Source of the DNA: Symsagittifera roscoffensis | Lineage: Eukaryota > Xenacoelomorpha > Acoela > Convolutidae | Direction: 5' to 3' | NCBI RefSeq assembly: GCF_963678635.1 | Contig: NC_087065.1 | Location: 53,265,858 to 53,329,857 of the forward strand | DNA: 64,000 bases | Shown: positions 9,801-20,562 of the stretch, piece by piece | How positions within the stretch are numbered: the first letter of the stretch is position 1 | How the letters are laid out: each line of letters starts with the position of its first letter | Notes under the pieces: model-generated | What the model was told of the DNA's origin: nothing | The model's input: the letters and a program-made list of their open reading frames with translations, nothing else | Databases searched by the model: none | Translations under genes and position numbers: made by a program

Positions 9801-11229
9801 AAGACTCATCCCTCACTTTGCGATGAAGATATTGAGAGAGGAAACAAAGGGAGAGAGATGGAGATGAATGACGTGAGTATATTCGCGAAATAGGATACAA
9901 AATCGAAGAGATGTGGGAATGTGAGTGGTGGCAAAACTTCAAAACGAACGAAAAAATAAAGAAACATATCAGATCCAACTTTCCCTACAAAAGACCTCTC
10001 TCTTTTGATTCTTTATTGGAAAAAATAAGAGATGGATCTCTTTATGGCTATATTCAGTGTGACTTAGTTGTTCCAGATGAACTGAAAGCAAAATTTTCTA
10101 ACTTTCCTCCAATTTGTAAAAACACTGAAGTTGGAAAAATTGACATTGGAGAATATAGGCAAAATTATGCCAATGAAAATGATCTTCTTCAGCATCCACA
10201 GCAAATGCTAATATCTAGTTTCAAACTAGAAAATGGTTCCATCATTACTCCTCTTTTCAATTTCTACATAGAACTTGGCTTACAGCGTACAAACGTTTAC
10301 TGCTTTGTACAGTATCTCCCTCGAAAATGCTTCAACAAGTTTGTTCAGTCGTTTGTTGATGCTAGAAGAGAAGGAGATGAGAACTGCTTTATCCGGTGTT
10401 GTTGCAGAGACTATGAAGCTTTTAGGTAATTCATCCTACTGTTACCAGATAATGGACAGATCGAAACATACAATCACAAAGTATTTGAATGATAAGAAAA
10501 CACACAAAGCAATTAATGAACCACTCTTTAAACGATTGAACACCATTCAGAATGACTTGTACGAGATTGAGTTACTAAAGTCAACAATTGAGCACAAAGA
10601 ACCGATAATAGTCTGACTTTTCATTCTGCACTATGCAAAGCTGAGAATGCTTGAGCTTTACTACAATTTTTTCGACAAATTTTATGATGTAAATAAATTA
10701 GAAGAATTAGAAATGGAAACGGATTTGCTGTATTTAGCTCTTGCTGAGGAAAATTTTATGATTGTATTCGTCCGGAGAAAAAAGGTTACTGGGAAAAATT
10801 GAGAGAAAAAGATTGCAGAGATTCATTTAGAGCAGATTCAAAAACATTTTTTTTCCACGAACATGTTGTAGCGTTCACAAGAATCACGAAAAACGAGAGC
10901 CTGGTCTGTTTAAAGAAGAATTTAGGTGTACGGATATGCTAAGTTTATGCAGCAAGACTTTTTGTTGCTATGACAACAAATCAGACAAGATGAAGTTTAG
11001 CAAAAAAGCATTGAATAAAAGAGTTCTAGAGGAATCCGGTGATGGTCCTATGAAAAAATACAGAAAAGTACTCGACGATGCAATCAACTTGACTTCAACA
11101 AACAGAGTATTTAGAACCATTAATCATATGGTTGCTACAAACGAGCAAACAAAGGAGGGATTAAGCTACTTTTACCCTAAAAGACAATTTCAGGACGACG
11201 GAATACACACAAAACCTTTGAACGTGTAA
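6871..11229 (+). pseudogene. Polinton protein-primed DNA polymerase B, heavily mutated
   Basis: The longest gene of the element, now split over all three frames. In order: a Cys/His finger (QCGDCGNLYVRAHAARHQ, about 6900); a second C2H2-like finger whose Cys codon is now TGA (7080s); a linker; another Zn finger (CFRCPSSDCFF..NRHLMSC, 8060-8120); ExoI FDFES (8260); ExoII FGFNSGRYD (8700); ExoIII YLDVMKFF (8840); polymerase motif A DASQLYPY (9509); motif B KLLGNSSYC (10420, normal Gly changed to Cys); motif C METDLLYL (10710, expected DTDS changed to ETDL). Stops and frameshifts occur near 7440, 7560, 8420, 8890, 9730, 10430 and 10620. This enzyme would replicate the element from a protein primer. 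Non-functional now. Confidence 0.85.
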
Positions 11230-12713
11230 ATAACTGATAGTGTAATAGCACTCAATTCAGTATTGATTAATTAACTGTAAATTTGTGGTAAAATGATTAT
11301 ACGAAGCAGTGATTTATATACTTCGTCTTTTGAATATAATTTTTTTTTTTTAAAAACATGATTTTTTTCTCGAAGTTTCGTTAGGTTTCAGTATAGCTTT
11401 AGATAATTTTCTCGTTGAATCAAACCTAAAAAACAAATATCAAAACATCTAAACCGTAGATGCTTGCTAAGAAACGCAAGTATCGGCAAAATCGAGCTCA
11501 AAAAATTCGGATGCCAAAAGTTTTTCTGAAACTTACATCTGAAACCTTACCATCTTAATACATAGGAAACTTATTCCCTATCTTAATACATTGTACACTC
11601 TATACGCAATGTTGATACATAGCTGGGTGACCGGATGCTCTATTCACTATATTAAAACATGGGGGTCACAAACCACCACCACACAAACTCCCCCCCCCCC
11701 CCCCACTCTCCCTCACTCTTCTACTACTGTGATGTAACAAAATAAGTTATGAAAAATAAATTGGTTTTCAATAGCTATTTTGTTTACTGTGCCAAAATTT
11801 ATAGCAATGGTAAAATGTGTTTTCAAAAGAAAAGTTTAAAAGAGCATTACTAAAAAAATAAAAAACAATCCATGGTTAAAAAAAACATAACAACAATTTT
11901 AATATATTCAAACACAAAACTTAACAAGACTGTAAATGAAAACAAGAGTGAAATAAACCATACAATCTTCTCCCTCATACCTCAATTCAATTCAAAAGAT
12001 TTTTCAGAAGCAAACCTTGAGAGTGTTGCCTAAACTCATTCGATTAACAGTTTTTAGTTCACACAAAAAAATCATTGAAAACGGTCGTTATATAATAAAT
12101 GAACGAAACATCAACTAATGAAAAAAGCGGAGGCCTAACCCAAAAATCTTCAAGCGGACATTTTTTCTGAACGCTGAGAGCTTTTTCCTCAAGCTCCCTC
12201 ATTTCAAGTTTAACTTTTGAAAAGTTTATTTTAGATGGTCATTTTATAAAACAAATGGAACGGTGATCACACCAACTATTGTAATGACATTTTTTTCTAC
12301 TTTGAGTCGTAACAATACGCATTCAGCCATATCAACAAGTACGACAAGTAAAATAATGAAGAAAACAATAATTAAGGAGTGATGAAAAAAAGAGCATCCG
12401 TTTTAGCTAAATTACTTAATTCAGCTAAAACGTAAATGCAATCATTTTGCAAATCATAGCGCTCGTGCGAACGCAAATCGGCAGCTATATGATACCTACA
12501 ACCTTTACTATCACGTACACACAGGCTACACAATCTTTCCATGCCAGACATTTATGATCCGATTGATTTTGTGCCTTAATTTGAAATGCTTACTTCATGC
12601 AAAACCACTTTTTTAAATTAACTCATGGCTGCAGGCTTTATGGTGAAAATTCTGTCAAAGAATAATTTATATTAAGCGTTATCAAAAACTGGATAAAAAA
12701 TTGGCACAATTAT
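11230..12713. other. Non-coding AT-rich spacer
   Basis: No gene seen. It contains several copies of CTTAATACAT between 11550 and 11665, and an uninterrupted run of 15 C at 11690-11704 followed by CACTCTCCCTCACTC. The right end of the Polinton probably lies here. Confidence 0.5.
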
Positions 12714-13619
12714 GTTGAAAAAACACTTAATCTTAAATGAAAAAAAAAACTAAGAACATAAAAGCTTTAAAAATTCCTCAAAAACTACAAATCCTTAAAT
12801 AACATGAAAAACTACCCAGTAATTTTTGAATTACAACATGTTTTTAATACAATCGTTAAAAAAACTGTACAAAAGTTTTTAGTTTCAAAAAAAATTTTAA
12901 AATGCAATCAAACCATGAAAACGATAAAGCGAATTCTGATTTGGCGTTATGAAGAAAAATGAAAAACTCAAAAACATTGAAATTTTCTATTTAAATTTCA
13001 ACTATATCTCGGCGGCAGCGTTTTTAAAAGAAAACGGAACCAAAACTTTTGGATTTTTTTCAAGTTAGTTCTAAGCGTCTCTTGTTTTAAAGTTCAGGAT
13101 GATGTATAAATAAACATGGATTTGGATGAATGGAAATAAACATGGATGATGTAAATTCTGTAACAAACTGCAGAGTACCAATTATTTGACGGAAACGAAT
13201 AAATAACTTTTGTTATTGAACAGAGGCACTTAGCTTAGTGTCAGTGCGTCAATGCGTGCACATCGAAAGCGTTAGATCTTCAATTCGATATTGAGTCGCA
13301 CGGCTTTGAGTAGTGAAAAAGAGCTTCGCTCAAAAAAAATTGTTAAATAAAGGGAACAAGACTGCTCGTATCAGGGCGAAGCCCTGAATGTTCCGACTGC
13401 CCTTTAAGCTTTATGGAGCAGTTATAACATTAAAAAATTCAATGAAATAAAACAAAATGAAAAAAAAAATTTTCTAAAATTTTAAATTTTTTTAATGAAA
13501 ATCATCCCCAAGTACAAAAGGATAGATTTCGCTCCTTGTAACAAATCAATTATGGCAAACAAGCATCTTTTAACCAATTTGAAACAATTTCTAAGACGGA
13601 TTAACTCTCCGCTTACGCG
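12714..13619 (+). repeat. Left arm of giant inverted repeat
   Basis: This 906-bp arm is the reverse complement of 14009-14916 with scattered small differences, for example around the A-runs and at 12948-12960. It contains a tRNA-like segment and, at its inner end, the minus-orientation 3' half of the dispersed hairpin-ended repeat with its CAGGGCGAAGCCCTG palindrome. A 389-bp loop separates the arms. Confidence 0.9.
13222..13310 (+). other. tRNA-like (SINE-head) segment
   Basis: TTAGCTTAGTG resembles an RNA polymerase III A box. Downstream, TTCAA-TTCGATA-TTGAG forms a five-pair T-arm with a canonical seven-base loop. A 5-bp stem with a 13-base loop replaces the anticodon arm, and the acceptor does not pair. 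It is therefore a tRNA-derived relic rather than a working tRNA. The inverted copy is at about 14330-14410. Confidence 0.4.
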
Positions 13620-14008
13620 AGTGACAAAATTTTTCGAAACACAAAAATGCAAGGTGAGCAATGTATTCTATTTGAATATTTTGAATTTGTAAACTATAGC
13701 CATTGGAATGTGTTGAAAAAAATTGTTCTGACATCCACCTGCTTGGAACATGTAGATTCGATATTCTCTTTCTAAAACTTTTTACAAAAAAAATTTACAC
13801 ATGCTTCAACTCACATAAATGTTTTTCAACTGGAAGCAATTCGCGCATATGGCACATAGGATTGTCTTGGCTTAAACTTACCGTTTCAAAACCAAAACAA
13901 GGTAAAAATTACGTCTCTCCTCTCAGTTTTTTTTCGCAATTCTCTCATTAACGCGCGATATATTTAACGCGCGATATATTTAACGTGCGATATATTTCGC
14001 ACTATTAA
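13620..14008. other. Loop of the giant inverted repeat
   Basis: 389 bp of single-copy spacer. Near its right end, TAACG(C/T)GCGATATATT is repeated three times in tandem (about 13951-13998), then merges into the repeat arm. A short open frame at 13703-13951 (+) has no recognisable features. Confidence 0.5.
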
Positions 14009-14916
14009 CGCGTAAGCGGAGAGTTAATCCGTCTTAAAATCGTTCCAAATTGGTTGAAAGAAGCTTATTTGCCATAATTGATTTGTTACAAGGAGCGAAA
14101 TCTATCCTTTTGTACTTGCGGATGATTTTCATTAAAAAAATTTAAATTTTTAGAATTTTTTTTTTTCATTTTGTTTTATTTCATTGAATTTTTTAATGTT
14201 ATTACTGCTCCATAAAGCTTAAAGGGCAGTCGGAACATTCAGGGCTTCGCCCTGATACGAGCAGTCTTGTTTCCCTTTATTTAACAATTTTTTTTTGAGC
14301 GAAGCTCTTTTTCACTACTCAAAGCCGTGCGACTCAATATCGAATTGAAGATCTAACGCTTTCGATGTGCACGCACTGACGCACTGACACTAAGCTAAGT
14401 GCCTCTGTTCAATAACAAAAGTTATTTATTCGTTTCCGTCAAATAATTGGTACTCTGCAGTTTGTTACAGAATTTACATCATCCATGTTTATTTCCATTC
14501 ATCCAAATCCATGTTTATTTATACATCATCCTGAACTTTAAAACAAGAGACGCTTAGAACTAACTTGAAAAAAATCCAAAAGTTTTGGTTCCGTTTTCTT
14601 TTAAAAACGCTGCCGCCGAGATATAGTTGAAATTTAAATAGAAAATTTCAATGTTTTTGAGTTTTTCATTTTTCTTCATATCGCCAAATCGGAATTCGCT
14701 TTATCGTTTTCATGGTTTGATTGCATGTTAAAAATTTTTTCAAAACTAAAAATTTTTGTACAGTTTTTTTAACGATTGTATTAAAAACATGTTGTAATTC
14801 AAAAATTACTGGGTAGTTTTTCATCTTATTTAAGGATTTGTAGTTTTTGAGGAATTTTTAAAGCTTTTATTATCTTTTTTTTTTTTTTTCATTTAAGATT
14901 AAGTGTTTTTTCAACC
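14009..14916 (-). repeat. Right arm of giant inverted repeat
   Basis: Reverse complement of the left arm. It begins with CGCGTAAGCGGAGAG, which is the internal part of the dispersed hairpin-ended repeat in plus orientation, and ends TTAAGATTAAGTG followed by TTTTTTCAAC. The longest difference is an expanded T-run near 14873-14890. Confidence 0.9.
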
Positions 14917-15422
14917 GGACAAAAAAAAAATAAAATACAATTTTTGAAAAGTAATGTTTTGTACTCAACACTCAAGGACGAATTTATTTTTTTAAATTAT
15001 TTTAACATTGGACTACATTCGGAAAACATTTGATATTTTGAAAACAATAAAAATGTAGCAAAAAACGGATCTAACAACTGATCATAACAGTTTCTCGTTT
15101 TTGTTTTTTATTTTATGAAAACAGCTGATTATTGTAGAGCTTTGAAGCAGTTTTTATGATTTTCAAAAAAAAATTGCTTTCGGAAAATTAGGTCTTGAAC
15201 ATTTAAAGGCCACCTGATTCGTTTTGTGTATAACTTAAAAAACCAAACATCAATCTTCGTAGTTTTTAATTTCCACGAAGTAGTTAAAACTAAGAATCAT
15301 TCGTCTAAGAATAATAAAGTGGGCATGTAATGGTTTTTTTAGTAATTCTTTTGATTGAAAAACGCTGGACTGGTAAGCATATATTCTATACCGTTCTGTA
15401 AGTATAACAACAAAAAACATAC
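14917..15422. other. Non-coding spacer, probable intron
   Basis: AT-rich, no gene seen. It lies downstream of the host exon on the minus strand and starts with its splice donor at the high-coordinate end. Confidence 0.4.
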
Positions 15423-15618
15423 GTAATATCGCTGTTCAGTTGCTGAAACTCCACAAATCCTGGGTCTGTGAATCTGAATGATGGATTTCCAGGAGCTGAA
15501 GTGACAACCACATGCTGGCGACTGCCATCTCCTGAAATGTAGCTGGCCAGAGCAACCGCATATCCGTACTGTGGATTCTCTTCTTTGTAGGTGTACCATG
15601 AGTTGTCCATTTCCAACT
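15423..15618 (-). CDS. Host exon encoding FG-GAP-like (integrin alpha-type) blade
   Basis: A 196-nt exon bounded on the minus strand by TTTTTATAG before 15618 and by the donor GTATGT after 15423. It is much richer in G+C than its surroundings. The frame (entering with two bases of a split codon) reads NPQYGYAVALASYISGDGS then VVVTSAPGNPSF and PGFVEF. This matches one beta-propeller blade of the integrin alpha/FG-GAP type: aromatic-GY-A/SVA, then G-D-G, then VV.SAPG. No stop. Its partner exons are not obvious; a signal-peptide exon with a compatible phase lies 20 kb upstream at 35.7 kb. Integrin alpha is my best guess; another FG-GAP protein is possible. Confidence 0.55.
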
Positions 15619-16455
15619 CTATAAAAAACGCGAAAATTATGGGTAATTTGCGCTCTAATTTAGCTTCGATGCCAGCTGTTTCGCGTTTTTATTCCTTAAA
15701 AATGAACTTCCCGTAATTCACTACTCATTGTTACATCCAGCGTAGTCAATAAGCTTAGGTTTTTGAAGGGAAACATTGCAATTTGTTAAAACTTGGATGC
15801 ATCGTTTTTTTTCTATTTTGAAGCGTTCAAGTTCTTTTAACAATCTGTAACTTTGGTTAACCAAACTCAAATGTTTTTAGAGAGTTTGAAACGCATCCAA
15901 AAGTAAGGACAATCAAGATTTTTACAGAAGAAGATGGCGTCTTTATAAAGAAAATGCATTTCAGTGAACAAAAGAATACCTTTGACTTGTTAGCCGTATT
16001 CGCTCAATTGCACGAATAGAGTTACCGTGTGATTTTTTTTTCATTATACAGGGTGATCGATAACCTATGAGACTTATAAAAAGGCAGTCATTTACATTGA
16101 CACACATACTTAAATTTTTAAAAAGCAGTAGTTAGGATGTGGAGTTTCAATAACCTACAAAAAATCTATTTTGTTTTCTCTGAGCTTCCTGTTTTCAAGG
16201 ATATTTTTGAAAGCATTTATTGGTATTTTAGATAAAAATTATTACATAAACCAGTAGCAAATGATCAGAGCAACCATATCTAAAAAAATACTAAAATTTA
16301 CATTCAAGGACTTACCTGTTTTTGCCTTGTTTGAAAAACTCAGATTTAATCATTTGCCCTAAGTTTTTCAAAACGAGTGGAATTGTAAGAAACCGCTGAG
16401 TATAGCAGCAAAATTGTCGCTCTGAGCAAACATTTTTATCGCTTAAAAACAGTTT
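15619..16455. other. Non-coding AT-rich spacer
   Basis: No gene seen. A TACAGGGTGATCGATAAC motif at about 16048 resembles the outer end of some DNA transposons, but no matching second end was found. Confidence 0.3.
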
Positions 16456-16988
16456 TTGTTCCGACTTTCGATACGAAAGTAACGGAATCTTTGTGCTCGG
16501 GGTGGGTTTTTTTTTCTTCACACAAATTTCGACTTTTTAATTAGCCATTTTTGACGAATTTTTTTATATTGTTCGAAAGATATTGTTGTCCTGAGCTCAA
16601 ATTTGAAAAAATATTTCACCTGTGATTGTTTTTCGTAAAGTTATGGGGGTTGAAAGATTGCCATTTTGGCCAATTTGGGACAATTAACGCGCGATATATT
16701 TCGCGCTATTAACGCGTAAGCGGAGAGTTAATCCGTCTTAGAAATCGTTCCAAGTTGGTTTAACGAAGCTTTTTATGCCATAATTGATTTGTTACAAGTA
16801 GCGAAATCTATCCTTTTGTACTTTCTGTGGCGTGTAGGGGGATGATTTTCCTTAAAAAATTCAAATTTTGGAAAAAAAAATTTTCATTTTGTTTTATTAC
16901 TTTTAATTTTTTAATGTTTTTACTGCTCCATAAACCTTAATAGGCAGTCGGAACATTCAGGGCTTCGCCCTGATACGAGCAGTCATGT
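16456..16988 (+). repeat. Dispersed hairpin-ended repeat, single full copy
   Basis: Starts with TTGTTCCGACTTTCGATACG, whose TTCCG..ACTTTCG and CGAAAGT..CGGAA arms form a hairpin. It passes through CGCGCGATATATTTCGCGC and ends with CAGGGCTTCGCCCTG, a perfect 6-bp-stem palindrome followed by ATACGAGCAGTCATG. Near-identical to the copy at 63052-63594. No coding capacity. Confidence 0.85.
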
Positions 16989-17384
16989 TTATCCTTTTAT
17001 TCGAAGAGGAATTCATTCCAATGCAAAACTGAGTGCAAATAGTTAAGACAGGCATTATCAGAAAAACGGGTAAATCCTTGAAAACAAGTAGTAAGTCCTG
17101 GCACTTCGAAGAGTAAAAACCTCAATTTTCGCTCAATTCTGTCCAGTAGAGTGGCGGGATGCTGGAATTGTTGTCCGCCATTTTTTTGACATTTTATTAT
17201 GCCCATGCGAATTAATGCTGCTAAAACTAGATCCCAAGTGATTTACGGCCAAGTAAGTCAGCACCATCAGATGATTAATGTGAAATTTTGTATAAACTCT
17301 TCTGTCGACCTGACATAAAGGCTTGTCTTGTACTCGATTCCACCCTTATGAAACATCTGATATTGTAAACTTTTTTCTTTTGTT
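16989..17384. other. Non-coding spacer
   Basis: No gene or recognised repeat seen. Confidence 0.3.
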
Positions 17385-17853
17385 TTTATTGAAGCGGAGA
17401 GTATTTACAGTGAAATGCTTCCATCAAGCCAATCCCAGCTGAAGAAACTCTTAAAAGTCCGCACAATTATCATTCGTTTCACTTTTTGCTACTGAGCCGC
17501 TAGCAGTGAATGAGTAGGAAAACCTAAAATGTTCGGACCAATTTTTCTTAAAACTGAAGCGAAGTCACAATGGAAAATTTTCTGCTATTATACTACGCTT
17601 GAACACTTACGAGCTTTATTTCAGTTAACTAAAAAAGTTTTAAAGAAAAGTGTGCAGCGCCTTGGTTCCTTCCAACTCCCCACTCAAAATGAATACGCAC
17701 AAAAATATGCCGACATTTTCAATTTTATACAAGGCAAATAATGGATACCTGAGTGCTAATAAGCAGACAAACAAAACATTACAGAAATTAATCTCTCGAT
17801 CTAAAAACGCGCATAATTTGTAAGCCATGACGAAGATCAATTTATAGCAAATT
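17385..17853 (-). repeat. Inverted copy of the 46985-47455 segment, interrupted by LTR element
   Basis: Reverse complement of about 46985-47455 with high similarity. The similarity stops exactly at 17853, the base before the 5' LTR. The paralogue at 47 kb continues beyond this point without an LTR, so it represents the unoccupied site. Confidence 0.75.
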
Positions 17854-18263
17854 TGGAACCTGATCTAAACTACATTTTATGATTGGATAAATTAGATATT
17901 TTACCAATGTAAAGTATTTAATATTAACCAATCATGATCCATCTGACTAACAATCCACTTATTTGTAAGTGCTGAAATTACTTGTAATTTCAGCACCAGA
18001 GAGATTTGAATTTAACTTAGAAATTAGTTGACTCTCCAAGAAGACTTCAGCAACCGCAATAAACCAGTATACCCTAGATCTATTGAGCCTAGCAGAGACT
18101 AGTTAAACAACCTGAGACTAGATAGTATAAGAGTAAGATTAGGATTGGTATTAGACTAAGAAGTTGCACGAATCTATCCGGCCGAAAATAAGATAGCGTG
18201 ACGAGCAGACGGTGTACCCTATCCGAAATTACTCTATGAGTTATACACTTCGGTCATAATTCA
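17854..18263 (+). repeat. 5' LTR
   Basis: 410 bp, TG..CA, same length as the 3' LTR. It contains a 28-nt palindrome at 17969-17996 (GTGCTGAAATTAC, TT, GTAATTTCAGCAC) with a perfect 13-bp stem, conserved in both LTRs. Confidence 0.85.
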
Positions 18264-18587
18264 TCTGGTGCGACCATAAGTCTCGAACAAGACCTTAATA
18301 GCTTAGAATTAACCAATAATAGATTAGAATTTAGACAAAACATTTACAAAATGTTATACGACAATAATTTAATCGAAATGTCTCTACGACTCAATAGATC
18401 AGAGCCAATATTCCGAACGATAACAGAACTACCCGGAATTGGAAGAAGACCTCGAACCAGAGACGACATACGACAAAGCAGAAACTTACCATATAGTTAT
18501 ATGATAGTTCGGCAAAAGCCAGAACAAACTTTTGTATTTAGAATACTACTAGCAATGAATTTAGATTTTCATTTGCAAACATAAAAT
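18264..18587 (+). pseudogene. Gag N-terminal remnant of the LTR element
   Basis: A frame open from the LTR edge has its first ATG at 18351 and encodes a further 77 residues before TAA. It is Arg/Asn/Leu-rich (SLRLNRSEPIFRTITELPG) with no zinc knuckle. Position right after the primer binding site implies gag. It then jumps to integrase within about 60 bp, so an internal deletion has removed most of gag, protease, reverse transcriptase, RNase H and the integrase N-terminus. Family otherwise unrecognised. Confidence 0.4.
18266..18275 (+). other. Candidate primer binding site
   Basis: TGGTGCGACC begins two bases after the LTR terminal CA, the usual place and TGG start of a tRNA primer binding site. 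The tRNA was not identified. Confidence 0.5.
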
Positions 18588-18639
18588 TTTGAAGTCAATC
18601 TTCAAAATCATTTCAGGCGCTAAACAAAATTATTAATAT

Positions 18640-19545
18640 ACAATAACGATTGATAAAAAGATCTCAGATCGTTTTCCTAAATTCTGCAGTAATATACAAA
18701 ACATGTTTGAAAAATATTTATTGAAAAATCAAATAATGTTTACAGCAAACTCTCATAAAAACGCACAAGGTTATTGTCAACCAAATAAAGACTCAATTTG
18801 TTATAACCTACCATTACATACACACGATGAAGATCATTTTCAGCACCCACAAATTCTTAAATTAGCCTCCGGTACACACACCGAATGGATTTTAAACAGA
18901 GATAAAAAACACAATGAAATTTACCAAAAGGTAACAAAAAAGTTGTTACAAAGGCAAAATATTAATGAACAAATAAATTCACGCTTTACACCAGCCTCCG
19001 ATTTAAAAATTGGAACATTTGTTTTAATACCCAATTTTAATACTCAAAAAGGAATTTCAAAAAAGTTACAACCCCTTCGTAAAGGACCATACCAAATAAT
19101 TGCAAAACCCACTGATGTCACATATAAAATCACCGACTCAGATAAAAAAGAAATCGTTCAACACCGAAATAACCTATAACCTTATTATCCAAAAGAATAC
19201 GCACTCCGCGAACTAACTCAATTATATTCTTTTACAGGTTTAAAAGTTATTCAAAATGACCCACATACGGACAACATAACAAAGGAACAAAATGATATTC
19301 ACCTCGGAAATCAAAATACAAAATCAAACACCACAAAAAACAATACAAAAAATCTCGATCAAAATACATCTCAAAAAGAAAGAAAAAATAGAAAAATGAC
19401 AGAACAAATAATACCCCAAGAACAAATCGACAAATCAGAACATAGAGAGTCTTCACGACTTAGAAATCAACCACGTAAAAATTATAAAGTATTCATCCCA
19501 CAATCTAAAATATTAAAGAAAGTTGAATTTCAAAAACAACCTTAA
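18640..19545 (+). pseudogene. Integrase C-terminus of Ty3/gypsy-type pol, truncated, one stop
   Basis: The frame is open before the ATG at 18703 and reads through the end of an integrase core, then SDLKIGTFVLIPNF and LRKGPYQIIAKPTD, the GPY/F module typical of Metaviridae integrases, then HRNNL. A single TAA at 19177 interrupts it, and the same frame continues with PYYPKEYALRELTQL to a basic end (SSRLRNQPRKNYKVFIPQ) stopping at 19543. The catalytic Glu segment of the core is not recognisable (SHKNAQGYCQPNKD). This is all that is left of pol. The GPY module is what assigns the element to Ty3/gypsy rather than BEL/Pao. Confidence 0.75.
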
Positions 19546-20138
19546 TTCTACATTTAATAATCTTTGCCCCTCTGAAACATTTTACACTTTCAATTTTCAA
19601 GATAACATGCTGACAAACACGCAGCGATTCTAGTTCAAAATTAGCCAATAGGATTCATCCAATCCGTCACCTTCTATAACTTTAACACAAACCAACTAGA
19701 CGAAAAATATTAAACTCCAGGCATATCTATAACTATAACTCTACGACCTCCAGGACAAAAATAAGCAAACCACTCCAACTTGACAACTAAAATAAATATC
19801 ACCATAATATCATAACCCTCCCTTATCTAATAAACCAAAGATCAACAATATTTCCCCAACTCAGACCTGAAATATCCCCCAAACAAATATGTTAAATTAG
19901 CCTAAAGTAAAAGAACGACCATTTTATTTAGCCTAAAGTATAAAAATCTCAAAAATACCCCAGATCATTTGACAAATGAAAATAAAGGCAAAGAAGACCT
20001 CCCGATCACCATAAAAATTGCCCCCAACAATTTTTTACAAAACTCAACCCACTTGTCAAAAAACTAATAAATAATCCGACCACACTTGAAAATTGCCCCA
20101 AACAACAAAAAATATTCGATCACGAAGCCATTTCTTAA
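19546..20138. other. Non-coding stretch between pol and 3' ORFs
   Basis: C-rich on the plus strand and poor in G. It contains a duplicated TTAGCCTAAAGTA(A/T)AA motif at about 19896 and 19928. No gene seen. Confidence 0.4.
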
Positions 20139-20354
20139 ATGCTCTTCTATCAAACAGTCACTAAAATTATCACAAACCTCAAACAATTTTTTACGATACT
20201 TGAAACTTTCATAATATTTCTTTTTGATATCCTTGAATCTTTTCTAATACTCTTAATCATATTTTGTAATATTTTTTTAATTTTCTACACTATATTCGAA
20301 CTATTTCTCCAACTTTCAAAAACCCTTGATTATATCCACAGGTACGATTTATAA
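20139..20354 (+). CDS. Small hydrophobic ORF (71 aa)
   Basis: ATG at 20139 opens a frame made almost entirely of Phe, Leu and Ile (about residues 18-60), long enough for two membrane helices. It ends 11 bases before the next small ORF. T-rich DNA gives such frames by chance, so this is tentative. Position between pol and env would suit a small membrane accessory protein. Confidence 0.25.
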   Translation: MLFYQTVTKIITNLKQFFTILETFIIFLFDILESFLILLIIFCNIFLIFYTIFELFLQLSKTLDYIHRYDL

Positions 20355-20365
20355 AACTTGTCTAA

Positions 20366-20542
20366 ATGATACGAACTATTTTCAGTAGAACTGATATTTT
20401 TCTACTATTTGTAATTTTCATAACATTTCTATCATCCCTCATTTTGACCATATGCAAATGTATAAAGAAAGCAATCATCACATTCGCTCTAGCAACAATC
20501 CTCCTAATTCTTTTCTTAGAAGAATACTATAATAAACATTAA
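20366..20542 (+). CDS. Small two-helix membrane ORF (58 aa)
   Basis: ATG at 20366 to TAA at 20540. The N-terminus MIRTIFSRTD is followed by a hydrophobic helix (IFLLFVIFITFLSSLILTI), a basic turn CKCIKK, a second helix (AIITFALATILLILFL) and the acidic-basic end EEYYNKH. The layout is that of a small hairpin membrane protein or viroporin-like product. It is too short for usual ORF cut-offs. It lies between pol and the Pro-rich ORF. No homologue recognised; function is inference. Confidence 0.35.
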   Translation: MIRTIFSRTDIFLLFVIFITFLSSLILTICKCIKKAIITFALATILLILFLEEYYNKH

Positions 20543-20562
20543 CTTTTTCACTAAAAGAATAG

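Larger units (their letters stand above)
1..11229. mobile_element. Decayed Polinton/Maverick-like element (left end outside window)
   Basis: The combination of a protein-primed family B polymerase with N-terminal zinc fingers, an FtsK-like ATPase and several small genes in two divergent blocks is characteristic of Polintons/adinto-like elements. No retroviral-type integrase, protease or capsid gene is recognisable within the window, so part lies to the left or is lost. No terminal inverted repeat can be seen, since only one end could be inside. Confidence 0.7.

Noticed and set aside
11690-11704. Poly-C run as a regulatory or quadruplex element
   Set aside because: A single homopolymer with no repeated tracts around it; simple repeat or sequencing-prone site.
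13222-13310. Functional tRNA gene
   Set aside because: Acceptor stem does not pair and the anticodon loop is 13 bases.
18640-19545. BEL/Pao affiliation of the env-bearing element
   Set aside because: The GPY module and HRNNL tail of the integrase are Ty3/gypsy features.
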